From: Owenweeksia sp. TMED14
Lineage (GTDB): Bacteria; Bacteroidota; Bacteroidia; Flavobacteriales; Schleiferiaceae
Assembly (NCBI GenBank): GCA_949529985.1
Contig: CATIRS010000049.1
Coordinates: 182,367 to 237,342, forward strand
DNA length: 54,976 nt
Direction: 5' to 3'
Part shown: piece by piece, positions 1 to 7,764 of the stretch
How the letters are laid out: every line of letters starts with the position of its first letter
Position numbering within the stretch: position 1 is the first letter of the stretch
Made by a program: the position numbers and the translations under genes
The notes under the pieces: model-generated
Told to the model about the DNA's origin: nothing
Database searches by the model: none
Seen by the model: only the letters and a program-made list of their open reading frames with translations

Positions 1-497
1 ACCTAGATGCTAAACTTGATTATCTATGGACGGATCTACTAAGACCTGCATTTTTTGTTACTGAAAATATGAAAATTGATAATTTATTAGGAGAATTTCG
101 TCAGAAAAAAATGCATATGGCTGTTGTTGTAGACGAATTTGGAGGGATATCAGGGATAACCACATTGGAAGATGTCATGGAAGAAATTGTTGGTGAAATT
201 CATGATGAATTTGATTCTGATGAACAGCTTTATTCACAATTAGATAAATCGACATTTGTATTTGAAGCCAGAGCTCAACTGACAGATTTATATCGTGTTT
301 TAGATATAAATCCAGAAACACTTGAGGAATTCAGAGGTGAGGCAGATACAGTTGCAGGAATATTATTGGAACAATTAGGAAGGATGCCTCTCAAAGGTGA
401 ATCATTAATTATTGGCCCTCTCAAATGGACAGTAGAAGCAGCTGACGGAAGACGAATCGTTCGTGTTAAAGTAAATTTGATTGAGAATGAAATCTAA
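1..497 (+). CDS. gldE: Gliding motility protein GldE, C-terminal part (cut by window start)
   Basis: This is the 3' end of a CorC/HlyC-type membrane protein; about 164 residues are visible and the frame is open to the window edge. The visible part starts inside the second CBS domain (motifs PAFFV, then HMAVVVDEFGG and TLEDVMEEIVGEI) and continues into the CorC_HlyC C-terminal domain, which ends near residue 160. In Flavobacterium, GldE is an inner-membrane protein needed with GldD for gliding and type IX secretion. The following gene is gldD and overlaps it, which is the main reason to call this gldE and not a generic hemolysin C/CorC ion transporter. The N-terminal DUF21 membrane domain lies outside the window, so its state is unknown. 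Confidence 0.85.
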   Translation, partial: LDAKLDYLWTDLLRPAFFVTENMKIDNLLGEFRQKKMHMAVVVDEFGGISGITTLEDVMEEIVGEIHDEFDSDEQLYSQLDKSTFVFEARAQLTDLYRVLDINPETLEEFRGEADTVAGILLEQLGRMPLKGESLIIGPLKWTVEAADGRRIVRVKVNLIENEI

Positions 498-1110
498 AAT
501 AATTATAGCATTTTCAATACTGTTTTTAGCCTTAGTCTCTATCATTATTTTTTTGGCAGCTGGGGATTATGATTTCTTTTCAAGAAATTCTTCTAATATT
601 GACATTAGACCAAATGGATATATCAGAATTGAAATTCCCCATGATAGTCTAATTGAATTAAATTCAAAAAGTCTTAATCTTCCATTTAGTTTTGCCCACA
701 GCAGTGAAGGAAATTGGATAGATAAATCTGAATTAGGTTGGGGAGATATTTTTTATCCTTTTTGCAATGGGCGAATTCAAATAACTTACAAAAAAATTCA
801 AAATAATCTTTCCACTTTAATTAATGATGCTCATAATATGACTTTCAAACATTCAATTGTTGCGGACGGTATTAATCAAAGTCTATATATTGATTCAGAT
901 AGAAACATTAATGGTATTTTGTTTAGTCTCCGAGGGAATGCAGCATCGCGAGTTCAATTTTTTGCGACTGACAGTCTGAACCATTTTTTAAGAGGGTCTG
1001 CATATGTCTACGCTCAACCAAACCCTGATTCACTAAAACCAATAGATGCTTTTTTAGAGGGGGAAATATTAAATATAATGAATTCGCTTAAATGGGTTGT
1101 AGCAAAATAG
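487..1110 (+). CDS. gldD: Gliding motility lipoprotein-like protein GldD
   Basis: A 207-residue protein with one N-terminal hydrophobic segment (residues about 5-23) and a soluble domain. It carries features I associate with GldD: PNGYIRIEIP near residue 43, KHSIVADGI in the middle, and the C-terminal block GNAASRVQFFATDSLNHFLRG. Known GldD proteins are lipoproteins of about 190 residues required for gliding and T9SS function. Here I see no clear lipobox cysteine after the hydrophobic segment (the sequence reads FLAAGDYDFF), so lipidation is doubtful. I chose the ATG at 487, which overlaps the gldE stop by 11 bases; an upstream TTG at 481 is possible. The overlap suggests translational coupling with gldE. 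Confidence 0.85.
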   Translation: MKSKIIIAFSILFLALVSIIIFLAAGDYDFFSRNSSNIDIRPNGYIRIEIPHDSLIELNSKSLNLPFSFAHSSEGNWIDKSELGWGDIFYPFCNGRIQITYKKIQNNLSTLINDAHNMTFKHSIVADGINQSLYIDSDRNINGILFSLRGNAASRVQFFATDSLNHFLRGSAYVYAQPNPDSLKPIDAFLEGEILNIMNSLKWVVAK

Positions 1111-1119
1111 AAAACCCGG

Positions 1120-2214
1120 TCATGATTTAAAATCACGAACCATAAGCCATGACTTAAATAATCCATCAATGATTAAAAACCAGGCCATAGCACTCAAAAT
1201 AATATGTATCGGCTGGATGATTCTTGGAATATCCAAATAATACATTGATGCACCAAGAAATGCTTCAAAAATGAAAATGATTAAAATAACTCCAGCTCGA
1301 AAGCGCAACCCCCCTAACCCTTTAGATTTTTTCAAGAGATAAAAAGACAGAATAAGTATTACTAAAGAAAAACTTCTGTGAACAAGTATCATTTGACTTA
1401 GTTTACTTACCCAACCTAATCGAGAACCAGTGACTCCAAAATTTTTCATCAGAACGTCGACTTCTTCTCTAACCTGAGTCCCAAGAATAATTTGAATACT
1501 CAGAAAAAAAGAAAGAAGAATGAAAATATATAAAACTGTAGTTCGTATCTCAACTAACCCCTTTATATCTCTCTCGGCAACAAATGCATGTATTTCCCAC
1601 TCTGAACTAACACTTCTATAGAGTAATGCTAATAATCCAAGTAAGACAAATGCTCCTGCTAAGTGAAATGTGATTTGATGAGGAATTAAATTACCATCTA
1701 CAACGATCTTACCCAACCATGCTTCAAATAAAAGCGTAATAAGAGCGGCAAAAATTGTCAGTGACCACTTAGGATGAGACCTAATTCGGTAGAATATAAA
1801 TATTGAAGCCAATAAAATTGGAATTCCAAGCAATGCACCAAGTAGCCTATTAATATATTCGATCCAGGTGTGAACCGGATTAAATATTATGTAATCATGT
1901 CGGTCATATTGTATCCAATTCGAATAATCTATTTCAAGATGAGTATTAAAGGATCTCGAGGCAACTAATAACTTTTCATCTTTAAGAATCATTTGACCTT
2001 CATTAAAAAAAGTATTCGGCACCCATAATACTTGTGAAACATTAACCGGGGGAATAATCAAACCAAAACACTTTGGCCAGTCTGGACAACCCATGCCGCT
2101 TCCAGTCATCCTAACGATTGATCCAGCTATAATTACTAAAAAAGTAAACACTATTGACAACTGCAACAAGCGTCGAAGAATAGAAGTCCATAAAGTTGAT
2201 GGTGGCTGCAGCAT
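1120..2214 (-). CDS. ctaA: Heme A synthase, Cox15/CtaA family
   Basis: A 364-residue polytopic inner-membrane protein that oxidises heme O to heme A for aa3-type cytochrome oxidases. The N-terminal signature GSIVRMTGSGMGCPDWPKCFG (residues about 31-51) is diagnostic of the family. Candidate heme-ligand histidines occur in HTWIEYINRLLG, ITFHLAGAF, LVHRSFSL and PIHIILSAMAW, spread over about eight predicted membrane segments. A long periplasmic loop follows the first segment, as in other Bacteroidota members. Its start codon lies back-to-back with the next gene, and it converges on gldD with only 9 bases between stops. It implies aerobic respiration with a heme-A oxidase encoded elsewhere. Confidence 0.92.
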   Translation of the reverse strand: MLQPPSTLWTSILRRLLQLSIVFTFLVIIAGSIVRMTGSGMGCPDWPKCFGLIIPPVNVSQVLWVPNTFFNEGQMILKDEKLLVASRSFNTHLEIDYSNWIQYDRHDYIIFNPVHTWIEYINRLLGALLGIPILLASIFIFYRIRSHPKWSLTIFAALITLLFEAWLGKIVVDGNLIPHQITFHLAGAFVLLGLLALLYRSVSSEWEIHAFVAERDIKGLVEIRTTVLYIFILLSFFLSIQIILGTQVREEVDVLMKNFGVTGSRLGWVSKLSQMILVHRSFSLVILILSFYLLKKSKGLGGLRFRAGVILIIFIFEAFLGASMYYLDIPRIIQPIHIILSAMAWFLIIDGLFKSWLMVRDFKS

Positions 2215-2245
2215 GACATCAAAGGTAATCTACCTTTGCCGCCTT

Positions 2246-3124
2246 ATGATTAGTAAATTCTTGCACTGGATTCTTTTTTTTAGCCTTGTCATGGTTTGGG
2301 GATCATCTTTCATTTTAATGAAGCATGCCTTAATAGCTTTTACCGCAATTCAGATTGGAGCATTACGAATTCTATTTGCTGCCATATTTACGTTACTGTT
2401 TGCTTATCCAAACTTCAAAGAGTTTCGGCGCTCTGATATTATTCACCTAATTATAATTGCAATTTTGGGCAATTCAATACCATACATTCTCTTTCCAATT
2501 GCTGTAAACCATATTCCGACAGGGATCGTTGGGATAACGAATTCAATGACGCCTTTATTTACCCTAATGGTAGGTTTAATTGCTTACGGAAGGAAATTAA
2601 AACCCCTTAAAATATTTGGAGTTGGTGTGGGAATTTTAGGAACCCTAATTCTAATTAATCCTTTTTATGATGGTTCTGTTATTGGTGAAAATTGGCCTTA
2701 TATGCTTCTTGCATTAACAGCTGCTGCTTGTTATGGAATTAGTATTAATTCAATTTCAAAACTTAATCATCTCACACCACGCGCCATTACTTTATTTGCT
2801 ATGATTGGCGCTAGCGTACCTTCATTAATTATTTTACTGGTTACAGATTTCACTTCAAAATTTAATGGTGATTTTGAAATTTGGACTCCATTTTTAGCTA
2901 TTGCGTTTTTAGGAATTGTAGCCACATCAATGGCCATGGTCATATTTAATAAGCTGATATCAATCACAACTCCAATTTTTGCAGCGTCAACTACATATGC
3001 CATTCCCATCGTCGCAATTGGATGGGGATTAGTTTTTGGCGAAGATCTTCTTTGGAATCATTTTTTTGGAATGACAATTATTCTTTTAGGAGTTTGGATT
3101 GTAAATAAGAATTCCTTAAACTGA
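2246..3124 (+). CDS. EamA/DMT-family transporter
   Basis: A 292-residue membrane protein with about ten hydrophobic segments arranged as two EamA repeats (first from VMVWGSSFILMK, second from MLLALTAAACYGISINSI). The family exports or exchanges small metabolites such as amino acids or nucleotides; the substrate cannot be told from sequence. I prefer the ATG at 2246 because the protein then begins just before the first membrane segment and leaves 31 bases between it and the divergent heme A synthase start. The ATG at 2213 (which overlaps the start codon of the divergent gene) and the still longer reading from 2093 inside the heme A synthase gene are less likely. Confidence 0.8.
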   Translation: MISKFLHWILFFSLVMVWGSSFILMKHALIAFTAIQIGALRILFAAIFTLLFAYPNFKEFRRSDIIHLIIIAILGNSIPYILFPIAVNHIPTGIVGITNSMTPLFTLMVGLIAYGRKLKPLKIFGVGVGILGTLILINPFYDGSVIGENWPYMLLALTAAACYGISINSISKLNHLTPRAITLFAMIGASVPSLIILLVTDFTSKFNGDFEIWTPFLAIAFLGIVATSMAMVIFNKLISITTPIFAASTTYAIPIVAIGWGLVFGEDLLWNHFFGMTIILLGVWIVNKNSLN

Positions 3125-3195
3125 AAAAAAAAGTGAATATTTGAGTTCTCTTAAACAAAAACTCAATCAGATAAATAATTTAAAAAGCATCCCAG

Positions 3196-4641
3196 ATGAA
3201 AAAACCGCCTCTAGCTATTCAAATCATAATCGGTTTAATTTTAGGGATTTTGTGGGCCCTTATTAGTTCTTCTTTGGGGTGGAGCAACTTCACAATTGAC
3301 TGGATTGCTCCAATTGGAGAAATATTTATCCGCCTATTAAAACTAATAGCTATTCCACTAGTTTTATTCAGTATTATTTCTGGAATCAGTGGATTAAATG
3401 ATACTGCAACACTAGGGAGAATGGGGGTTAAAACACTAGCGCTTTACATTACATCCACTCTTATTGCATGTTGTGTAGGATTGTTTTTCGCAAACACCTT
3501 TAAGCCTGGACATCAAGCTGATCAAGACCAGCTCAACATAAATAGACTCTCCTACGAAATATGGGTAAATGAAACAGAAGGAGTCGAATTCTTTGATGAC
3601 ATAAGACTTAGTGAAGATTCTAAATTCAATTCATACCTCAACGATGCAAGACAAACCCTAGATAAGCAGTTGGATAATAAAGAGCTTAACAAAAAAATTG
3701 CAGATGCATCATCAGTAGCATCATCAAAAAAGACTGGACCTCTGCAGTTTTTTGTTGATATGGTTCCATCAAACATATTTGTATCATTTAATGGAAGCTT
3801 AATGCTTCAAATTATCTTTTTTTCACTCTTTTTCGGGGTAACCTTAGTGGCACTGCCCAAAGAAAAAACCATTCCGATGGTCGGATTCATTAACAGTGGT
3901 TGTGATATATTTATAAAAATGGTTGACATAATAATGACAGGAGCACCTGTCTTTGTATTTGCTCTTCTCGCTGGAAAACTTGCAGAGATGGCCGGAGATG
4001 AGCCAACCAGACTCGTCGAGATCTTCAAGGCATTAGGAGCTTATACCATCATTACAATTTTAGCGCTATTGATAATGATTTTTGTTTTTTATCCTGCCAT
4101 TATAGCCTTCTTAATTCATAGAAAAACTAAAATCGGATACTTAAAAGCATGGAGATACTTTTCAAAAGGAATAAGACCAGCGCAGATATTGGCATTTTCA
4201 ACCTCATCAACAGCTGCCACGTTGCCAGTAACTATGGATTGTGTTCGGGATAATTTAGGCGTCGATGAAGAAGTTGGATCATTTGTTTTACCCGTGGGAG
4301 CGACGGTAAATATGGACGGAACAGCACTCTATCAGAGTATCGCCGTAATTTTCATGGCGCAGTTCCATTTAATCGACTTGACATTAATCCAGCAAGCAAC
4401 AATAATATTTACTGCAACTTTAGCCAGTATTGGTGCTGCGTCTGTTCCTAGCGCAGGATTAATAATGCTAATTGTTGTTTTAGAGAGTGTAGGGCTCAAT
4501 CCTGCTTGGATTGCAATAATTTTTCCCGTTGATAGGATAATTGATATGGTAAGAACGATGCTCAACTTAACTGGTGATGCATCTGTCAGCGTAATTGTCG
4601 GATTATCGGAAGATAAATTCGAAATAATTGATCGAAATTAG
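3196..4641 (+). CDS. Dicarboxylate/amino acid:cation symporter (SDF family)
   Basis: A 481-residue inner-membrane secondary transporter of the GltP/DctA/Glt-Ph fold. It shows the serine-rich hairpin STSSTAATLPVT and the substrate/Na-binding motif NMDGTALYQ, both hallmarks of the family, and the late SVPSAGLIML hairpin. Substrates are typically glutamate, aspartate or C4-dicarboxylates driven by Na+ or H+; which one cannot be decided. Bacterial members are usually near 420 residues; the extra length lies in a charged insert of roughly 80 residues (about 105-185) between the third and fourth membrane segments. No obvious partner gene is adjacent. Confidence 0.9.
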   Translation: MKKPPLAIQIIIGLILGILWALISSSLGWSNFTIDWIAPIGEIFIRLLKLIAIPLVLFSIISGISGLNDTATLGRMGVKTLALYITSTLIACCVGLFFANTFKPGHQADQDQLNINRLSYEIWVNETEGVEFFDDIRLSEDSKFNSYLNDARQTLDKQLDNKELNKKIADASSVASSKKTGPLQFFVDMVPSNIFVSFNGSLMLQIIFFSLFFGVTLVALPKEKTIPMVGFINSGCDIFIKMVDIIMTGAPVFVFALLAGKLAEMAGDEPTRLVEIFKALGAYTIITILALLIMIFVFYPAIIAFLIHRKTKIGYLKAWRYFSKGIRPAQILAFSTSSTAATLPVTMDCVRDNLGVDEEVGSFVLPVGATVNMDGTALYQSIAVIFMAQFHLIDLTLIQQATIIFTATLASIGAASVPSAGLIMLIVVLESVGLNPAWIAIIFPVDRIIDMVRTMLNLTGDASVSVIVGLSEDKFEIIDRN

Positions 4642-4725
4642 AATCTAAATCTGAGACATTTAAAGCTAAAGTTAAAATGAAATTCATTTTCTATAAATAG
4701 AGGTGGTTTGTTTAAGTTTTCGAAC

Positions 4726-4733
4726 TATCTTTG
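4726..4733 (+). promoter_or_regulatory. Bacteroidota -7 element upstream of rplU (TATCTTTG)
   Basis: TATCTTTG followed by a run of six C residues matches the TAnnTTTG consensus of the primary sigma factor of this phylum. It lies 25 bases before the L21 start codon. A TTG at 4708-4710 is the only candidate -33 box and has a short spacer of 15 bases, so only the -7 element is called. Confidence 0.65.
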
Positions 4734-4758
4734 CCCCCCTAAACTAATCCATGTACAT

Positions 4759-5274
4759 ATGTACGCTATAGTAGAAATAGCAGGGCTGCAATATAAAGTG
4801 CAAAAAGACCAACGTGTATACGTGCACCGTTTGGAAGGAAACGAAGGCGATAAAGTAAAATTTGATCGTGTTCTCCTAACCGAACAGAATAGCATAGTAT
4901 CAGTAGGCGCCCCAGTTATAGAAGATGCCACTGTTACAGCAAGTATCTTAGCCCATGTCAAAGCTGATAAGGTTATAATTTTCAAGAAAAAGCGCCGAAA
5001 AGGCTATGAAAAGAAAACAGGGCACCGTCAACCAATGACCCAAATAACTATCACTGACATTAAGTTCACCGCGTCGAAAACATCAACTGAATCAGACAAA
5101 AAAGCAGCTGTAAAGCCAAAAGTTCAAAAGAGCGAAACGGTTAAAAAAGCAGCTTCAAAAGTTGAAAAGAAAGTATCAAAAAAATCAGATATAGTAGGAA
5201 AAGTTCCTTCTAAGGCTCCAAAAAAATCTACGAAGAAAGCTGAGGCAGCTCCCAAAGCTGCCAAAGATTCTTAA
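4759..5274 (+). CDS. rplU: 50S ribosomal protein L21 with lysine-rich C-terminal tail
   Basis: A large-subunit protein that binds 23S rRNA. The core (residues 1-103) begins MYAIVEIAGLQYKV and contains KKKRRKGYEKKTGHRQPMT, the conserved L21 signature. After the core come about 68 residues (104-171) made mainly of Lys, Ala, Ser and Pro, predicted to be disordered; typical L21 is about 100-105 residues. Such tails are seen on L21 of some Bacteroidota. The start at 4759 is set by homology; an in-frame extension upstream would read through the promoter. It is followed 12 bases later by rpmA, the usual L21-L27 pair. Confidence 0.95.
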   Translation: MYAIVEIAGLQYKVQKDQRVYVHRLEGNEGDKVKFDRVLLTEQNSIVSVGAPVIEDATVTASILAHVKADKVIIFKKKRRKGYEKKTGHRQPMTQITITDIKFTASKTSTESDKKAAVKPKVQKSETVKKAASKVEKKVSKKSDIVGKVPSKAPKKSTKKAEAAPKAAKDS

Positions 5275-5286
5275 AAATCATCAATT

Positions 5287-5559
5287 ATGGCACATAAAAA
5301 AGGTGTAGGTAGTTCCAAAAATGGACGCGAATCAGAAAGTAAACGCCTAGGCGTAAAAATTTATGGTGGACAAGCTGCCTTAGCAGGTAATATTATTGTC
5401 CGTCAACGAGGAACAAATCATCATCCCGGAGATAATGTAGGCATGGGCAAAGACCATACCCTTTTCGCCTTATCAACAGGTACTGTCGCCTTCAAAAAAA
5501 AAGCTGGCAATAAGAGTTTTGTCTCGGTGATACCGTTTCAAGAGGTTAATATGGCCTGA
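5287..5559 (+). CDS. rpmA: 50S ribosomal protein L27
   Basis: A 90-residue ribosomal protein whose N-terminus reaches the peptidyl transferase centre. It begins [20 protein letters not shown] and has [10 protein letters not shown] and DHTLFAL, all conserved in L27. The N-terminus starts directly at MAHKKG, with no cleaved prosequence of the Firmicutes type. It forms an operon with rplU and is followed by a strong intrinsic terminator. Confidence 0.97.
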   Translation: MAHKKGVGSSKNGRESESKRLGVKIYGGQAALAGNIIVRQRGTNHHPGDNVGMGKDHTLFALSTGTVAFKKKAGNKSFVSVIPFQEVNMA

Positions 5560-5583
5560 TTTTATAAATTTCTTATAATTTTT

Positions 5584-5617
5584 AACCCTCTGGTGCATTT
5601 GCTACAGAGGGTTTTTT
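5584..5617 (+). terminator. Intrinsic terminator of rplU-rpmA
   Basis: A 9-bp perfect stem (AACCCTCTG at 5584-5592 with CAGAGGGTT at 5605-5613), a 12-base loop, and a T run directly after it. It starts 24 bases past the rpmA stop and separates this operon from serS. Confidence 0.85.
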
Positions 5618-5628
5618 AATTTTACAAT

Positions 5629-6903
5629 ATGCTATCATTACATTCATTACGACAAGACCCAGAAAGTGCTATCAATGCTCTAATCAAAAGAAACATAGAT
5701 GCTAGGCCCATAATTGACAATCTTCTAAAGATAAATGAGCAAAGAAGGGAGATTCAAAAAAAAACAGAAATTCTAAAAGCTGAATCAAATAAAACGGCAA
5801 AAGTAATAGGGACTGCTTTACGCGAAGGAGATAAGTCAAAAGCTGATGAAATAAAGAAAAAAACATTATTAATTAAAAATGAGTTAAGCACTTTTGAAAA
5901 AAAACTTACCAACCTTGAATTAAATGAGCGCGAAATACTACTGAGTATTCCAAATACCCCTCATAGAAGCGTAAAAAATGGTTCTTCTTCTAAAGATAAT
6001 GAAGTAATTAGCACTTGGGGAGATTCACCATTACCAAATAATGAATTACTGCCACACTGGGAACTGACTGAAAAATATAATCTCATTGACTTTGAGAGAG
6101 GTGTGAAAATAACTGGGGCAGGATTTCCTGTTTACAAGGGAAAAGGCGCCAGATTGCAACGATCACTTATTCAGTTTTTTTTAGATAGAAATACTGAAAT
6201 GGGATTTCAAGAGATTCAGCCACCATACTTCGTTAATGAGGCTTCGAGCTTTGGCACTGGTCAATTACCGGACAAGGAGGGGCAAATGTATCATTTGGAG
6301 GAAGACAATCTTTTTGTCATTCCAACTTCAGAGATTCCATTAACAAACTTATATCGAAACGAAATTATTAATGAATCTGACCTTCCCATAAAAATGACAG
6401 CATATTCGCCTTGCTTCCGACGAGAGGCAGGATCATATGGTAAAGATGTTCGAGGACTGAATCGACTGCACCAATTTGATAAAGTTGAAATTGTATGCAT
6501 TGAAAATCCAGAGAAATCATATCATAGACTTGATGAAATGGTCGCACATGTCTCAGGATTATTAAAAGATTTAGGACTACAATTCCGGATTTTAAGACTA
6601 TGTGGCGGAGACATGGGGTTCACCTCAGCATTGACTTTTGATTTTGAGGTTTGGTCATCCGCACAGAAAAGATGGCTAGAAGTTTCATCCGTGTCTAATT
6701 TCGAAACCTTTCAATCTAATAGACTTAAGCTTCGCTACAGAAAGACCTTAGATAAAAAAACATCCCTAGCACATACGTTAAACGGCTCTGCACTTGCAAT
6801 TCCAAGAATTGTAGCTGCTCTTCTTGAGAATAATCAAAAGGCGAATAGTATATCTATTCCTGAGATTTTGCATAAATACACTGGATTTAAAAGTATAACA
6901 TGA
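5629..6903 (+). CDS. serS: Seryl-tRNA synthetase
   Basis: A 424-residue class II aminoacyl-tRNA synthetase that charges tRNA-Ser. The N-terminal half (residues about 30-105) is the lysine/glutamate-rich coiled-coil arm that grips the tRNA variable arm. The catalytic domain shows motif 2 as SPCFRREAGSYG followed by RGLNRLHQFDKVE, and motif 3 as NGSALAIPRIVAALLE. Length matches the family. The gene lies just after the rpmA terminator, so it probably has its own promoter, and its stop overlaps the next start as ATGA. Confidence 0.96.
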   Translation: MLSLHSLRQDPESAINALIKRNIDARPIIDNLLKINEQRREIQKKTEILKAESNKTAKVIGTALREGDKSKADEIKKKTLLIKNELSTFEKKLTNLELNEREILLSIPNTPHRSVKNGSSSKDNEVISTWGDSPLPNNELLPHWELTEKYNLIDFERGVKITGAGFPVYKGKGARLQRSLIQFFLDRNTEMGFQEIQPPYFVNEASSFGTGQLPDKEGQMYHLEEDNLFVIPTSEIPLTNLYRNEIINESDLPIKMTAYSPCFRREAGSYGKDVRGLNRLHQFDKVEIVCIENPEKSYHRLDEMVAHVSGLLKDLGLQFRILRLCGGDMGFTSALTFDFEVWSSAQKRWLEVSSVSNFETFQSNRLKLRYRKTLDKKTSLAHTLNGSALAIPRIVAALLENNQKANSISIPEILHKYTGFKSIT

Positions 6904-7412
6904 AAGTGTTTTTAACAGTTAGCTTTTTATGGATTTTAAGTTCGTGTAGTAATCCTCTATTAATAGATTTAAAGCACTTAAATCAAGAATTAAACAGCTC
7001 GCAAAACCTATTGGACAAGCTCTACGATAATGGATTTGAATCTGCAGTTAAAGATATCAAAAGACATGTGATGATTGCTAAAGGTAAGTCGTACGATGCG
7101 TTACATGAAACGCATTATAATAATGAATTTGAGACTCTTAAATTGATTAATAAAAAGATGATGAATTTCAATATGACAAAAGAGGTTCAAGCAAGAATTA
7201 AATTTGACCTCATTCAGATTGAGAACCTCAGTCATGACATTAAGAAGAAAACCATCCTCAAGAGTCTTGCCCGTAAAGAAGTTGAAAATGAGAAAAATGC
7301 TATTATCCCTTATTTATCTAATCTCAATAATAGCATAAATCATATGCTTAGCTTAATGAAAAAACATGATAGTATTGACAATCATATGCAATTAATGTGG
7401 GATAAATGGTAA
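6900..7412 (+). CDS. Putative lipoprotein of unknown function
   Basis: A 170-residue protein I do not recognise. It begins with a short lipoprotein signal (hydrophobic segment ending LSSCS, Cys16 as the likely lipidated residue). The rest is rich in Lys, Asn, Leu and Ile and looks mainly helical, with possible coiled-coil stretches (for example around EVQARIKFDLIQIENL). The start overlaps the serS stop by four bases (ATGA), implying co-translation. No catalytic motif is visible. An outer-membrane or periplasmic anchoring is inferred from the signal only. Confidence 0.7.
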   Translation: MKVFLTVSFLWILSSCSNPLLIDLKHLNQELNSSQNLLDKLYDNGFESAVKDIKRHVMIAKGKSYDALHETHYNNEFETLKLINKKMMNFNMTKEVQARIKFDLIQIENLSHDIKKKTILKSLARKEVENEKNAIIPYLSNLNNSINHMLSLMKKHDSIDNHMQLMWDKW

Positions 7413-7442
7413 GGAGTAAACTTTAAAATATTTTAAATAATA

Positions 7443-7757
7443 ATGCACATTTATAACGTAACTATAAATATTGACGATTCTGTTCACGAAGAATGGAAAG
7501 TTTGGATGACCGAAATTCATATACCTGAAGTTCTTTCTACGGGATTATTTATCGAGTCTAGATTTGGACGAGTATTGATTGAAGAAGAATCTGGAACTAC
7601 TTACTCTATTCAATATTTATTTAATGAAAAATCCAATTATCAGTTATATGAAGAATTATATGCGAAAAATATCAGAAATAAAACTGAAGATCGTTTTGCT
7701 GGCAAATTTGTTGCCTTCCGAACAATGTTAGATATAATAAATATTCAAAAAAAATAA
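7443..7757 (+). CDS. DUF4286 family protein
   Basis: A 104-residue small protein without signal peptide. It begins MHIYNVTINID and contains WKVWMTEIHIPEVL, SIQYLFNE and DRFAGKFVAFRTMLDII, which resembles the DUF4286 family common in Bacteroidota; the fold is probably a ferredoxin-like alpha+beta domain. Function is unknown. It sits 30 bases after the lipoprotein gene and 7 bases before the S9 peptidase, so it may be co-transcribed with both. Confidence 0.75.
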   Translation: MHIYNVTINIDDSVHEEWKVWMTEIHIPEVLSTGLFIESRFGRVLIEEESGTTYSIQYLFNEKSNYQLYEELYAKNIRNKTEDRFAGKFVAFRTMLDIINIQKK

Positions 7758-7764
7758 AAGCATT

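Noticed and set aside
2093-2245. N-terminal extension of the EamA transporter
   Set aside because: It would be coded on the opposite strand of the conserved heme A synthase N-terminus and adds residues before the first membrane segment with no family match.
4674-4690. AT-rich palindrome upstream of rplU
   Set aside because: Seventeen bases with a single-base centre in an AT-rich gap; too short and too simple to call an operator.
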